Shown: positions 36,060-46,375 of the stretch, one piece after another
How positions within the stretch are numbered: position 1 is the stretch's first letter
How the letters are laid out: each line of letters begins with the position of its first letter
Assembly: GCA_005406025.1 (NCBI GenBank)
Contig: BGZK01000751.1
Location: 62,001 to 126,000 of the forward strand
Reading direction: 5' to 3'
From: Eumeta japonica
Taxonomy: Eukaryota; Arthropoda; Insecta; Lepidoptera; Psychidae
Length of the DNA: 64,000 bases
Position numbers and translations under genes: made by a program
Notes under the pieces: model-generated
Seen by the model: only the letters and a program-made list of their open reading frames with translations
Databases searched by the model: none
What the model was told of the DNA's origin: nothing

Positions 36060-36560
36060 ATACAATATTCATTAGACGCCCCGTCCGACGGTCGGTGGAG
36101 GAGCAGACTTTTTTCTGGCAACCCCTTCGACCCCTATAACGAGGCCTGTAATTCCAAAATCGTCTCGGAACAGTTTTCTCGGGGAAAGCGATATTATTAC
36201 GAATATATTAACTCTTGCAAGGCGGCGGCCGCACGGCGACCGCGGCTCGGACAGTCTCATAATGACGGTGTGCTCTTTACGGCCATCGCTTTTGGTATTA
36301 CGACGGCACCCGAACGGCGACATCCTCGACATTTATCGGAATAAAAAATTTACGAGCGCACGTATCAATCGGGCCCCGGCGATAACTCGTAAACCTAAAA
36401 AAGAGGACACGTATTATGTCATTATTTTTATGAGTTTAATACGTCGCGTGAGCGATACTCCTCGATAGAATTGCAGTGGCTACTTCATAGATTGGCTGCG
36501 CGGGGTGCGGGCGCGTCGACCGCTGGACGGGCGGCGGCGCCCACGTAGTTCTCGCCTTAT
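36060..36560. promoter_or_regulatory. Largest GC-rich island, candidate regulatory element or exon
   Basis: About 500 bp with much higher GC than its flanks, including GGCGGCGGCCGCACGGCGAC and CTGGACGGGCGGCGGCGCCC. Open frames of 124 codons (+), 86 codons (-) and 68 codons (+) overlap here. They have no domain, and they are what GC-rich DNA, with its fewer stop codons, gives by chance. A developmental enhancer, a promoter or an untranslated exon are all possible. Confidence 0.35.
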
Positions 36561-37333
36561 ACGGCCGTCGTTTTATTTTTCCTGTGAGAATTTAAATTAC
36601 TATTGTTTGGCATAGAAACGGAAAGCATATAAATGTTTCTTGTATGAAAAATTATGCTGTGTTACGTATCTAAATACTTACAACCTACAATCGATATGTG
36701 ACGAAAGAGAATTAAAAACAAATATTTAAAACCTTTGCCTCAATAATTTTGCGATATATTCAATGTTTCAAATATATAATTTGGGATACCCTAAAATTTT
36801 TAAGAAATAATATTTATATTATAAAATCGATTTACAATAAATTTCTAAACGATGTAATGGAACCAATTTGTAAAATCAAAAAGTTAATTCCCCAAATATC
36901 TATCCATTCTACTGTCATATATTTTAAAATTAAACTATTGTAATAAGTGTGAAAATAAATAATAATCACAAGAGAATTGATATTATTTTACGAATATCAG
37001 ATTATTTAATTTCATCTTATTCGCTTAATTTTGCATTATTTTTTCCCATTAGTCTATTTCTCATTTATAAAAAAAATTACATCTACTTATATTCAATTAT
37101 AAGAAAAAAATCTATGAAAAATGAAAAAAATGACATTAATTCGAAACTGTAACCTATTTAAACCTGTTTTAAAACTTGACATGATAAATTGACTATCGCT
37201 TACAAACACTTGAAACAGTGAAAAGACACAAGTGCCAGGCAAGATTGATTATAAAAATTTAAAATAAATCCATAAACATATCATATAGATATGCAGGAGA
37301 CAAAATTATCCTTATACTCTTAATTACATGATA
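36561..37333. other. AT-rich non-coding stretch
   Basis: Nothing recognised; open frames are Lys/Ile/Asn-rich products of AT-rich DNA. Confidence 0.5.
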
Positions 37334-37720
37334 ACTGTTTTTTTCCCGCGGCTTCGCCCGCTTAGACATATGATTAACTCCTCATTTTCAATATCGAGTA
37401 TTTTGCTATCATCGATACCAATTCGATATCGTTTTCGATTTAAGTTCCGATTTCACATTCAGTTCCGAATCGGTCTTGTTTTCTATTTTAATTTTGCGTC
37501 CTTCTCTTTTTCAATCGTGCTATTGCTGTCGATACCGTTATCGATATCGATTCTTGTTTTCTTTTAAATTATTGCACGCATCAGTGGGAGATTTAATCTA
37601 TCATGGGTATAATCCAGAAAATATTCTTTATTTATACTGAATTTCATATATTATTTATTTGTGAGTGTGTTATAACCAATCGAACATCGTCATAAAGTAT
37701 CACATTTATAATATTGCAAT
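37334..37720 (+). repeat. Dispersed lepidopteran repeat (CCCGCGGC family)
   Basis: The head TTTTCCCGCGGCTTCGCCCG is close to the family consensus as I know it. The body is rich in TTTCGATTT/TTCCGATTT. The tail near 37,690-37,720 carries TATCACATTTATAATATTG. It does not encode a protein; the 79-codon frame in it is Phe/Ser/Arg-rich repeat translation. Confidence 0.7.
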
Positions 37721-37869
37721 AGGAGGCTATAAGTATTGACATAAGAAACATTGTAAGAATCCTGTCGTTCATTTTAATTTATTATGATTTTTCTTATATT
37801 AAACCATTATTATTAATTATGTACTTAGTTACAATCAGTTCGTTGAAATTTCCTCTTACCTTTAATTCC

Positions 37870-38107
37870 GTTTAACTTTACCCTCTCACACCAAGTCTTC
37901 CGCTTTTCCCTTCCTCTCAATCCTCATCGCTCACTTTTAAGGGCTCTTAACTGTCGTTGTCACCAGCATGGTGACAATCTCTTTGACTAATGACTTAACG
38001 TACTCCCTATGGAATAAGCGATAACTTATTAGCCATTTCGCCAGCTATCAGAATTTGAACGCGGCACTTCTGATCGGAAAGTAATGCGTTGATGACTCGG
38101 CCACTAT
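37870..38107 (-). repeat. tRNA-derived SINE, copy 3
   Basis: On the minus strand the head shows A box GTGGCCGAGTCATCAACG and B box GCGTTCAAATTCTG. The plus-strand body has TGTCACCAGCATGGTGACAA and TTAACGTACTCCCTATGGAA, diverged versions of the body in the 30.5 kb copy. Confidence 0.65.
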
Positions 38108-38435
38108 TGTTATTATTAAATATAAATTATTTATTTTTAATATTTGAAATTGCGATCACGAAAAAGAGACTAAAGTAAAATGCTATTTTCTAAAAACGAT
38201 ATTCCAGAACTGAACTAGCTTTATGGCTATGTAAGTTATGGCATAGGTGCAAGAAATTTGAGGAGTCAAAAAATTTATTATATATTTACAACAAAACTTC
38301 GCATTTAATTTACTGGAAACGAAAACTTCTCGATATATAAGGTAAAACAGCGAGATTTTTAAATATTCCGTTATGTGTGTTTGTGACGTCAAAGTACTGT
38401 TATTTACTGTACAAGAGAAGGTCCAGCATGAGATT

Positions 38436-39230
38436 AGTTCAAATTCAAATTCAAAATATCTTTTGAATTTGAATATATTACATAATATATTACATTACAT
38501 AAGTTACAAAAAATATTTGAAATACGTCATAATTTTTTGCGAATTTACACTTCACCGCTCGTTCGGAAGGCAGTTTTCCCTCAAGAAGAACGAGCAAGAA
38601 ACTTAAGGGTAGCTCTTTTTTAATTTGCTCATACATAACCAAAAACAAATACGAGACCATTAAGAACGAAACAGCCGGGTAAGAAGTCGAGCCGCTTATA
38701 CCCATGGGTATTTGTCTTCTAAATATTCAGAAATTACATAGTACCCTTTTTTACTGAGTTATTGTTTAATAACACTCTTAAATTTATATAGGGGCAAATC
38801 TTGTATATCTACAGGAACCTTATTGAATAGGCGCACACAGAGCCCTCTAAATGAATTAGTGACTTTACTTAGTCGACTAACATGTGAAATCAGTTTATTT
38901 TTATTTCTGGTATTGAGTTTATGTCGATTACTATTTCTTTTAAACATTTTTAAATTTTTTTTTACATATAATAAATTTTCATAAATGAATTGAGATGCCA
39001 GGGTTAAAATTCCAATTTCCTTAAATTTATTTCTAAGAGATACACGAGGTCCGAGCTTGTAAATTGCGCGAACGGCCCGCTTCTGCAGCACGAAAATTCT
39101 ATGCACATCGGCGGCGTTTCCCCAGAGCAAGATGCCATACGACATCAGACTATGGAAACAGCCAAAATAAACCATTCTGGCAGTTTCGACGTCCGAGTCT
39201 AGTTTAAGTATGGGCGGATACATAGGCGCA
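38436..39230 (-). mobile_element. Jockey-type LINE, 5'-truncated 3' end
   Basis: A continuous 154-codon minus-strand frame (39,223-38,759) encodes the carboxy-terminal region of a jockey-type ORF2. Typical blocks are ARMVYFGCFHSLMSYGILLW, VLQKRAVRAIYKLGPR, ILTLASQFIYENL and RLSKVTNSFRGLCVRLFNKV. It stops a little short of the usual GYY-type ending, which continues in broken form down to about 38,700. The 3' untranslated part runs to the TTCAAATTCAAATTCAAAAT terminus at 38,436 on the plus strand. The RT palm and the endonuclease are lacking, so it is dead on arrival, as is usual for incomplete reverse transcription. It is the least decayed LINE in the window. Confidence 0.9.
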
Positions 39231-39520
39231 TACTAAAAGGGAAAATTTGGTGATGTCTTTTCTTTGTCATGCTTATAGTTAAAGCAAGAAAAGCTGCGCC
39301 ACATCTACTGACTCATGTGATTTAGTGTCATGATGAGTACGTAGACGACACTTGAAATTTTTTAGAACTGGCCACTTAGTAAGTGTAAATAAAATAACAT
39401 ATTTAAATTTTAAGGATGGAACTCTTTGTCAATCATCTTATGTATATGACATTTGTCTGTCATTTGTTTTTAAAAATAGCTGGAAAAATAAAATTGCTTG
39501 TTTAAAGTCAACATGTATTT

Positions 39521-39640
39521 AACGATTTTCTATGACTTTTATTGCCATTTATGGCAATAAAAGTCATAGAAAATCGTTGTAAAAGTCCGTTATAACCTTC
39601 TTGTTTGCTTAAAAGCAAACAAGAAAGTTATAACGGACTT
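39521..39640. repeat. Two back-to-back 58-bp palindromes
   Basis: The first palindrome, 39,521-39,578, has perfect 28-bp arms (AACGATTTTCTATGACTTTT at the left end) around TT. The second, 39,583-39,640, has 28-bp arms (AAGTCCGTTATAACCTTCTT at the left end) with one mismatch. Only four bases separate them. They sit exactly where the missing 5' part of the adjacent mariner should be. Confidence 0.9.
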
Positions 39641-39654
39641 CGGTTGCCTTTTTA

Positions 39655-40620
39655 TGATGAAGCTTGTCACTAGCCCTTGTCACCGTTTATAACTGGTTTT
39701 ACAAGTACAAACGTGGTCGCACTAATCTGACTAATGATCTGCGTGAGGGTCGTCCTTCACTGCGACAACCAAAGACAACGTCAGTGCTGTGCGGCTCATG
39801 TTAGAGACTGACATAAAAAGTGACCCATCGGTAGATTCGGACAAGCTTAGGTATCGGTATGAGTCAAATGTACACAACCGTTTATAAACATTTTGCGGTC
39901 AGGAAGCTTTTCACTCAGTGGATACCTTATGATGCAGAGATACCGGTGGTGACTCAAATGTTGTGTACGACATGGTTACAGGTGACCAAGCCTGAATTTA
40001 ATGTTGCGATCCCGATACCAAAAGAGTCTTTTCAGTTGGTGTCTCCTTTCGAGGACTTACTAAAGTAAAATTAGAACGTAGCTTCGGAAGAAAGATATTG
40101 GCCTATTTCTTCGGAATGACAGGTCATTATGCAACAATTTTTTCTGAAGATAAAAAAAGTCACTGCAGTCCAGTACACTAACAATTGTTTGCCTCTTGTT
40201 TTGGAAAAAGTTCGGGAAAAACGTCCTCGCAATATGATTTACCTTTTTCTTGAGAACGCCGCACCACATACCGCCAAATAAATAACTAACTTTTTGGTGA
40301 TGTTAGGTATAGAGATATTGGCTTACCCGCTTTACAGCCCCGATTTTGTACCATGCGAATTTTATTTAGTTCCTGAAGTAAAAGAAATACTTCGAAGAAT
40401 GTGGTTTACGAACGCGGAGGAAGCAGTGGCTGTAAATGAGAAGGCCATCGAAGCGATCCTTAAATGTAAGTGGGCAAAGTGTCTCTCTTAGTGGTTCCAT
40501 CGAATGCAGCAATGAATTAATCTCAACGGACACTATTTTGAAAAAAAAATAATTAAAAAAATAACTTGTCAGTTTGCTCAGTTTTTGGTTTTCTAAAGTC
40601 TTATACTGACCCACGTACCG
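39655..40620 (+). mobile_element. Mariner transposase pseudogene
   Basis: Plus-strand frames with several frameshifts and stops encode most of a mariner transposase. In order: the DNA-binding part with TVYNWFYKYKRGRTNL and EGRPS (39,681-39,760), RTSLGIGMSQ at about 39,840, LFTQWIP, VYDMVTGD (catalytic Asp at 39,984-39,986), a VKLERSFGRK block, FLENAAPHTAK and YSPDFVPCEFYL. The last part is an open 65-codon frame (40,294-40,491) ending WAKCLS, continuing as a damaged QWFHRMQ. The second and third catalytic positions read Glu (GAG 40,252-40,254; GAA 40,357-40,359), keeping exactly 34 residues between them, as in the D34D family. The N-terminal about 40 residues are missing and no clear terminal inverted repeats are seen. 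Inactive. Confidence 0.9.
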
Positions 40621-40689
40621 TCTGCATTCAACAAAAAAAAAAAAAAATGCAACTATTCAAACAAACGCCCGCTCATGTAACCAGACCGA

Positions 40690-41255
40690 TGTTCTGTTTG
40701 TAATAAAGAAAATGGTGGCCGACAAGCGTGAAGATGTGTTAGCTGCAGCGGTAAAAGACACAAGCTATCAGAAGGCACACACAAGTACACATGCGCCCCG
40801 CCGCGCCCTCGATTCATGTATTTTATTCCGCAGAACGAGAGGGTCGTTTATCAAAATTTCGCGGCGAAGAGTTACGGATGAAAAAGGAGAATCGTTTTCA
40901 TTTGAATATTATCTTTTGGCGAAAACCGGAAGGGCGATGTTCGGCCGCGGGCGCCGTCGAAAGGAAATGCCCGTGAAGAGATCCTTCATCGTGATACGAT
41001 TTAGCTTTTCTTCTATGCGGTCTTTTAAACAAAAAAAAAAGAAAAACGAGTTTATTCAATTTTCTCGCGAGAGGCGTGTTATTACGTTACATTTCGTCCA
41101 AAAGAAAAAAATATCTTTTCTTCGAAACGAAATCGTCTCTTATACTTATGTGTTTAATCTAGATGAAAAATTGCATGGAAGCACAAAAAAGATGTATTCA
41201 AATTTACGACGAGAATTCGCACAGAAATTTATTCAAGTCAAGCGCAGGAAATGAC
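40690..41255 (+). other. Longest open frame in the window (180 codons) across a GC-rich island
   Basis: The frame at 40,712-41,254 starts with ATG and ends TGA. Its translation is highly basic, with runs such as GRGRRRKEM and QKKKKNEF, and has no domain, signal or membrane segment I recognise. A second frame overlaps its GC-rich part (40,791-40,976), as expected when GC content lowers stop frequency. It begins just after the dead mariner. I consider it more likely a non-coding, possibly regulatory, island (GGCCGCGGGCGCCGTCG at about 40,943) than a gene. Confidence 0.2.
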
Positions 41256-41639
41256 AGCATTTATGACGGAACTTATATATTTCAACAGTAAGGGAAAAAA
41301 CTGAATTTATTTTTGAGCCTGTAGTACAATTGCAAACATAAAAAAAATATTATTTTCTTTTGTTAAAAGTTTAGTGGAAATTTACAATTCTTTTTATGCA
41401 TTCGCTAGTAGGCGAGCTAATTCAGAGACCAGATTACAAATTCAAAGTGCTGTGTGCTCCTAAGTGATAGACCGAATTAGTGAACCAAATGGCCGAGCCG
41501 GCTCAAGAACTTCCGATTTCAAACGGAACGTCGGTTCCTACCTAACGATCGCTCGTTAGACTTTGATTCGTAACGTCATATTTTTTTATGTACATTAGTT
41601 CTTTTTATCGCTACGAAGGTTCGTAGTTTATTCATAAAG

Positions 41640-42072
41640 CAGCGATGTACGGTGTGTAATCAGAAACGTGTCCGGGTTCGGACCGCGGTGGTAGCGAGTC
41701 GATCGCCATAGTGCGCAGACTAGGTTACCGGCTTAGTACGAAGCCGGCGTACGCGGAGGTGGCGCGTGCTCTACTCCGGGCTTTTCCGATGAAAAATCGT
41801 GCTGCGATGTTCTCGTTGAGTCCGCATACGCTGTACGCGGGAACCGCTTGATTGTATAAAGTTTCATGTGTTTCAGACGATTTCAGATGGAACATTCCTT
41901 TGAGAGAAGCTGTTTTTTTTTTGAAGGTACTGATAAAAGTGTAAATATTCTATGTAGAAGTGTTGAATTGTAGACTTAGTAATACATGTACATAATTGCT
42001 AGACTGTACTGAAGTTAACCTTAAAGAGGAAATAGTATTGGAATTCGTGAAAAAGAATCTCACCAGGTAAGT
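41640..42072 (+). promoter_or_regulatory. GC-rich island followed by a consensus splice donor
   Basis: A CpG-rich block at 41,660-41,850 (TTCGGACCGCGGTGGTAGCG, GCCGGCGTACGCGGAGGTGG) is followed about 215 bp later by TCTCACCAGGTAAGTAAG. This is an almost perfect 5' splice site, with the exon ending at 42,066. It could be a promoter plus a non-coding first exon on the plus strand. No long frame supports coding. The pairing of island and donor is inferred. Confidence 0.35.
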
Positions 42073-42560
42073 AAGACATATATTATGATGTTGGATGAGA
42101 ATTTTATAAAAAAAGATATGAAAAATAAATAAGGTTCGAATAAAAGAAAATAATGCATATATTTTTCTTGATCTTTATTAGATCTAGTATATTTATAACC
42201 TGTCAAGTTGGAATAATCTAATTTAATCAAGTTAAACCTATATGAACCCCATTATAATATTAATGTCGTGCTAATTTAGAATATTCAAAACAGAGGTTAT
42301 GTTTACAGCATATGTAAAATACACATTACCTACCACTCACACTTAAATACTTATTTGCAGACGTAGTTCGCCAGTTTTTCTGTAGTACATGTAGCAAAAT
42401 TTATGTAAAAATTTGGTAAATCCAAATATGCATGTCTTAAGCGCTCGTGCCATACGTATGTTATTCAAATTAGAGGTTTATGATAACGTATGGATATTTC
42501 ACCAAAAATCCACTTTTTTATTTTTGATTTTCAAATAGTTTTATAGTAAACTTGAATCGA
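42073..42560. other. AT-rich non-coding stretch
   Basis: Nothing recognised. Confidence 0.5.
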
Positions 42561-42561
42561 A

Positions 42562-42838
42562 AAAAGGATAGGTAACGACTCATATTGAATATTATAGTAC
42601 AATTTAAAACATTTATTTATACAAAAATTATATTTAAAACATTAATTTATACAAAGAAAATTTCATATTAACAAAATTTTATTACCTTTACATACATAAA
42701 TAACAAATTACAATAACTTGCAATACATTTGCAAGCTATGCATAATTAGAGACCGATCATAGTTTGGGAAATTCAAATCGTTACGTTACGTTTTTAGTGA
42801 CTTAATTTAAGACGTTGTCATCAAAAGGATAGGTAACG
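42562..42838 (-). repeat. GC-richer dispersed repeat, copy 2 of X, flanked by direct repeats
   Basis: The reverse complement of the 2.3-2.7 kb repeat with internal deletions. Shared blocks include CATAGCTTGCAAATGTATTG and the duplicated TTTGTATAAATTAATGTTTT end. It is flanked by AAAAGGATAGGTAACG at 42,562-42,577 and 42,823-42,838. The 16-bp repeat could be a target-site duplication from LINE-type insertion. However, a third, weaker relative of the same sequence at about 42,892 means it might instead belong to a local degenerate tandem array. Confidence 0.7.
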
Positions 42839-43010
42839 TCATATTTATTAGACATTATATCAAAAAAGTATTTTTACGTAATTTCAGTCGAAAAAGGTTG
42901 GTAAACATAAAAAAATTCATTAAATTTCTGTCAGTACGTTATTAGACTAATCAGAAAAGTATTTTGACGTAATTAGTAACAGACTGTCTTTAAGTCAGGA
43001 CAGATCTAAA
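42839..43010. repeat. Degenerate direct repeat
   Basis: TTATTAGAC...AAAAGTATTTTTACGTAATT at about 42,855 recurs near 42,942 as TTATTAGAC...AAAAGTATTTTGACGTAATT, with a period of roughly 90 bp. Non-coding. Confidence 0.55.
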
Positions 43011-44520
43011 TAGAAAAAGAGAGAAAAAAAGCTAACTATGTATTCGGAAAAAAATCATGGTGTAGTATGCTACAGTTTCGTCCTAAGCGCGGTATTCTTA
43101 ACGTACTCTGCTTTAGGCTGTATTAACGCGTGCTAATAATAAATTATACATATACGGAAAATATACCATATACATAACAATATTATTAAGTATTTTTTTT
43201 ATTATTTACTCTCAAGTAATAAGGGTGAATTTTTATAACATCTTTTTTCATTTCAATTTTAATTATAATTTTTTTTTCTTGAAGTGCACGTTGATATCAT
43301 CACATACTTCCGTATACATTCATTAATAAATTATGTTTAAAAAATATTTCAGTTTTTAATGTTTTGCAGCTCTTTTCGATTAGCTCGCATATACTTATAA
43401 ACTTTTCATTTAACGTTAGGCTTAGAATTTACTCGTCTAATTAAAATATTTGATATTAATTAGGACGTGAAAAAAAAATCGATGAAAATTCTGTCATCGG
43501 GAGAAGTGCAGCAGCTAAATTTGGTATAATTTACAAAAATTTGATAGAGAAAATATGGAAAAATATTCGATACTAAACAACTTCACGCTCAATCTCAACC
43601 TCTATTTTAGATATTTGAGCGAAATAGCGGATCAAAACACGAATAACTGCCAGTTAAAAAATTCAATTACAGCTAATCGGTACTATATCCAGTTGTGATT
43701 TTCAATATAGTTATTCACAATCCATTAGAGTTGAGATTGAAAAAAGAAATTAAGTTTAAAAGTTAAATTGTTTTTTAGTTATCGTGGTCACACCCACTGT
43801 AGACGGGATTTTCAGGCAACAGTAGAAGCATACCTACCGCTCGCGCTTAAGGAATGCAAAACTTTCGATTTTATGCAGTAGTATCTATGCCAGTGACATT
43901 TTAATTTCATTTGTGTAAATAAAAGCAAAATGAATGTTTTCATTAAGTAAGTATGTCTATATATTCCTGTTCGGTCGACATTTCGTTTTTTTTCGTTTTA
44001 ATTAAACTAATTTTACGAGCTACTAGATTCGTGCATTACGAAATCTTAAAGCTAGACCGATCGCTTAGATATACCTACTCGATACATTTTACGTTATGCC
44101 TAAAGGATTAATTTGCGTATGCGTACCGAACTTCAACAGATGCAAAAACGAGAGAGCAGGAGAGCTGTGACCCACAGATAAGGGTAATAGCATAATAATA
44201 AACAGAATATCTACTCATTTCTCCACGCTGGTTTATAAATCGTGATACATAAACGTGAACGTATAATAAACATGTGCAAAATATGAAGTACATATTATTA
44301 GTCATTATATGTACTGTAAATATGTATGTGGACGTACCTACAATATAAAATGTTCTTTAAATTGATATCAATCAGATTACTTAACAATCTATTCAACTTT
44401 GAGTGATTAAAAGCTATCGATTTCAAATATCGTGTCTCTAAGTAAGTTGAAAAATTATTGTTTCAGGATTGGTATTGTTATCGTATTGTGTGAGGTGTTA
44501 ATTCGCGGAAATCCATAGTT
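43011..44520. other. AT-rich non-coding stretch
   Basis: No gene or clear repeat recognised. Confidence 0.5.
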
Positions 44521-44618
44521 TAAGCAAGTGTCATTTATTTTTATAATTATTTTAGTCCGCTAACCGGACTAACGGATAGCAGACTAAGATAATTATAAAA
44601 ATAAATGACACTTGCTTA
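44521..44618. repeat. 98-bp palindrome with 42-bp arms
   Basis: The left arm (44,521-44,562, starting TAAGCAAGTGTCATTTATTT) and right arm (44,577-44,618) are reverse complements with two mismatches around a 14-base loop. As RNA it would fold into a long hairpin of about the size of a microRNA precursor, but its very regular pairing and AT content also fit a fold-back insertion. Confidence 0.9.
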
Positions 44619-45213
44619 GATGTTCGATATCTGTCAATCTTCTGGAATCAATATTCAGTCCTTTGGATAGAGATTCGTAGTGGAGAGGCAGATTCGAGGG
44701 TCAGCGGTGGGTTGCATGCTGCATGTTAATGCATGTTGCAGGCGAGCGTCTGGTATTGTTATCGTTAATAATTTCATCGAAATTTAATATTTGACCGTTA
44801 CGCGCAAATTTATCGGTTATTAAAATAATTGGAGTAATTGAATGACTGACATCAGTATTGTCTGAAAGCATTTGTGGAAAAATGAATGCGTAACCAAAAA
44901 ATAGCTTGGTTAAGAAAATTAAGTATACATAAGTATTAGCGTGGCAATAAAGAAAATACGATAAGATAATTAGTGAGACACATAGCTGAAATAGTTTTAT
45001 TACAATTTCGTTCATAACGAACTGAAAAGAGTTATACGTATTTGATTGGCTATGCCCGTACGCAGTCCAATAACGTCGTAATACTTACGTATGCCTTTTT
45101 TACAAAGGAAACTTAACTTTTACTGAAAAGGAGGAGGAGAGGGAGAGGGGCTCGCATGATCTTATTTCTGAAATGTATGGATAGATAAAATACGTAGTTT
45201 GTAATACACTAAT
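44619..45213. other. Non-coding stretch
   Basis: A short repeat of GCATG words lies near 44,715-44,740. No gene recognised; the 104-codon minus-strand frame here has a hydrophobic start but no recognisable family and is probably chance. Confidence 0.35.
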
Positions 45214-45643
45214 ACTAGCTTTCGCACGCGGCACCGCCCACGTGGACATAGAAAAAATTCTTTCATCATTTAATATATCGATTAATGACGCTGTGAACGA
45301 TGATTTCGATTTCGGTCCTACTCTTAATTCCGATTTCGGTTTCGTTCCAGCTCCCGGTTGTGTCTCCATTTCAATTTCAATATAATCATTTCAGAGATGT
45401 AAAATAATTATAATTATTCATAAGAATAATAATTCGGTATAAGCCGAACAAACTAGTACTGCCTTTATTTTATTTCAAAACAACTTCATTCATATTTTTT
45501 TATTCTAATGCCAATTCTGCTCGCGATTCCGATGCAGGATCGGTGTTGAATTGGACCTTCTCTTGCACGCTGCTGGTATTGCCAATTAATCGGCGTAAAT
45601 AAAGAATTCGTTCACGCGAGCGAATCCACGCGCAAAAGCTAGT
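45214..45643 (+). repeat. CCCGCGGC-family element with terminal inverted repeats
   Basis: The left end ACTAGCTTTCGCACGCGGCA and the right end, which reads ACTAGCTTTTGCGCGTGGAT on the opposite strand, form imperfect terminal inverted repeats of about 20-25 bp. The body contains TTTCGATTTCGG and GGTGTTGAATTGGACCTTCT, shared with the copies at 0.1 and 14.0 kb. At 430 bp with no coding capacity, it behaves like a MITE. Confidence 0.7.
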
Positions 45644-45670
45644 ATCTTTTTAAATTATCATTAGACTACT

Positions 45671-46150
45671 ACTAGCTTTTCCTGTGCGTTATTCCGTTAT
45701 TTAAGCTATATTAATGTTGATTCGTCCATTTTTGTATTTGTAATGTGGGAGTGTGGGTTATTTTGTGAACAAGAGCTTATTCACTAATGCTACATATTTG
45801 TCGGTAAGTGAACGAAGTCGGTAAGTCGGTAAGGGCTTTGATTGACACGACGTACGCAATATGTTTCATGTGGTGATGAGGGAAATAAGCATAACAAACG
45901 TTTCTACGTGTTTCGAAAGTGTTTGAAAGTGTTTGAATCATTTATATATGAAATTATGACTCAACGTTGTTTTGAAGAAATTAATCGTGTCATATCCATG
46001 AAAAATTTACGACAATATCAAGGATACAGCCAACCAGGGATTTTTACAGTAAAATTTTATCAAAATCCGTTGAGTAGTTTTTGCGAGAAAAAAAAAAGCA
46101 AACATTTATACATCCACACAAACTTTAGCATTAATAACATCAGTAGGATT
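45671..46150 (+). repeat. Second CCCGCGGC-family copy, directly following
   Basis: A new head ACTAGCTTTTCCTGTGCG begins 27 bases after the previous copy ends. The tail reads ATCAAAATCCGTTGAGTAGT, then AACTTTAGCATTAATAACAT and CAGTAGGATTAG, the standard family ending. A 114-codon frame through it is repeat-derived. Confidence 0.6.
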
Positions 46151-46375
46151 AGTGAGATAGTGAGTTGTTATCCTAAAATGAATTAGTGTTGTCCTTCGTA
46201 ATACCATAAAAAGTGTGTGTATTAGAATCGTGACTCTTTTTAAGTTAACTAAATGAATACTAATCACCTTAGGATAATTCACATCCTTGAGTTGATTCTG
46301 AAGTAAAGTATACTTACAGCGAGAGATAAGGCAAAAGTGTTTTAGATACTTTAAATTCAATACTTTTTACGATTA

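Noticed and set aside
35970..36344. 124-codon frame as a protein-coding gene
   Set aside because: Three frames on both strands overlap in the same GC-rich DNA and none has a recognisable domain; kept only as a candidate regulatory island.
44701..45015. 104-codon minus-strand frame with a hydrophobic start
   Set aside because: The hydrophobic run comes from T-rich codons, there is no recognisable family, and part of the frame covers a local GCATG repeat.
45842..46186. 114-codon plus-strand open frame
   Set aside because: It overlaps a CCCGCGGC-family copy including its standard tail, so it is repeat-derived.
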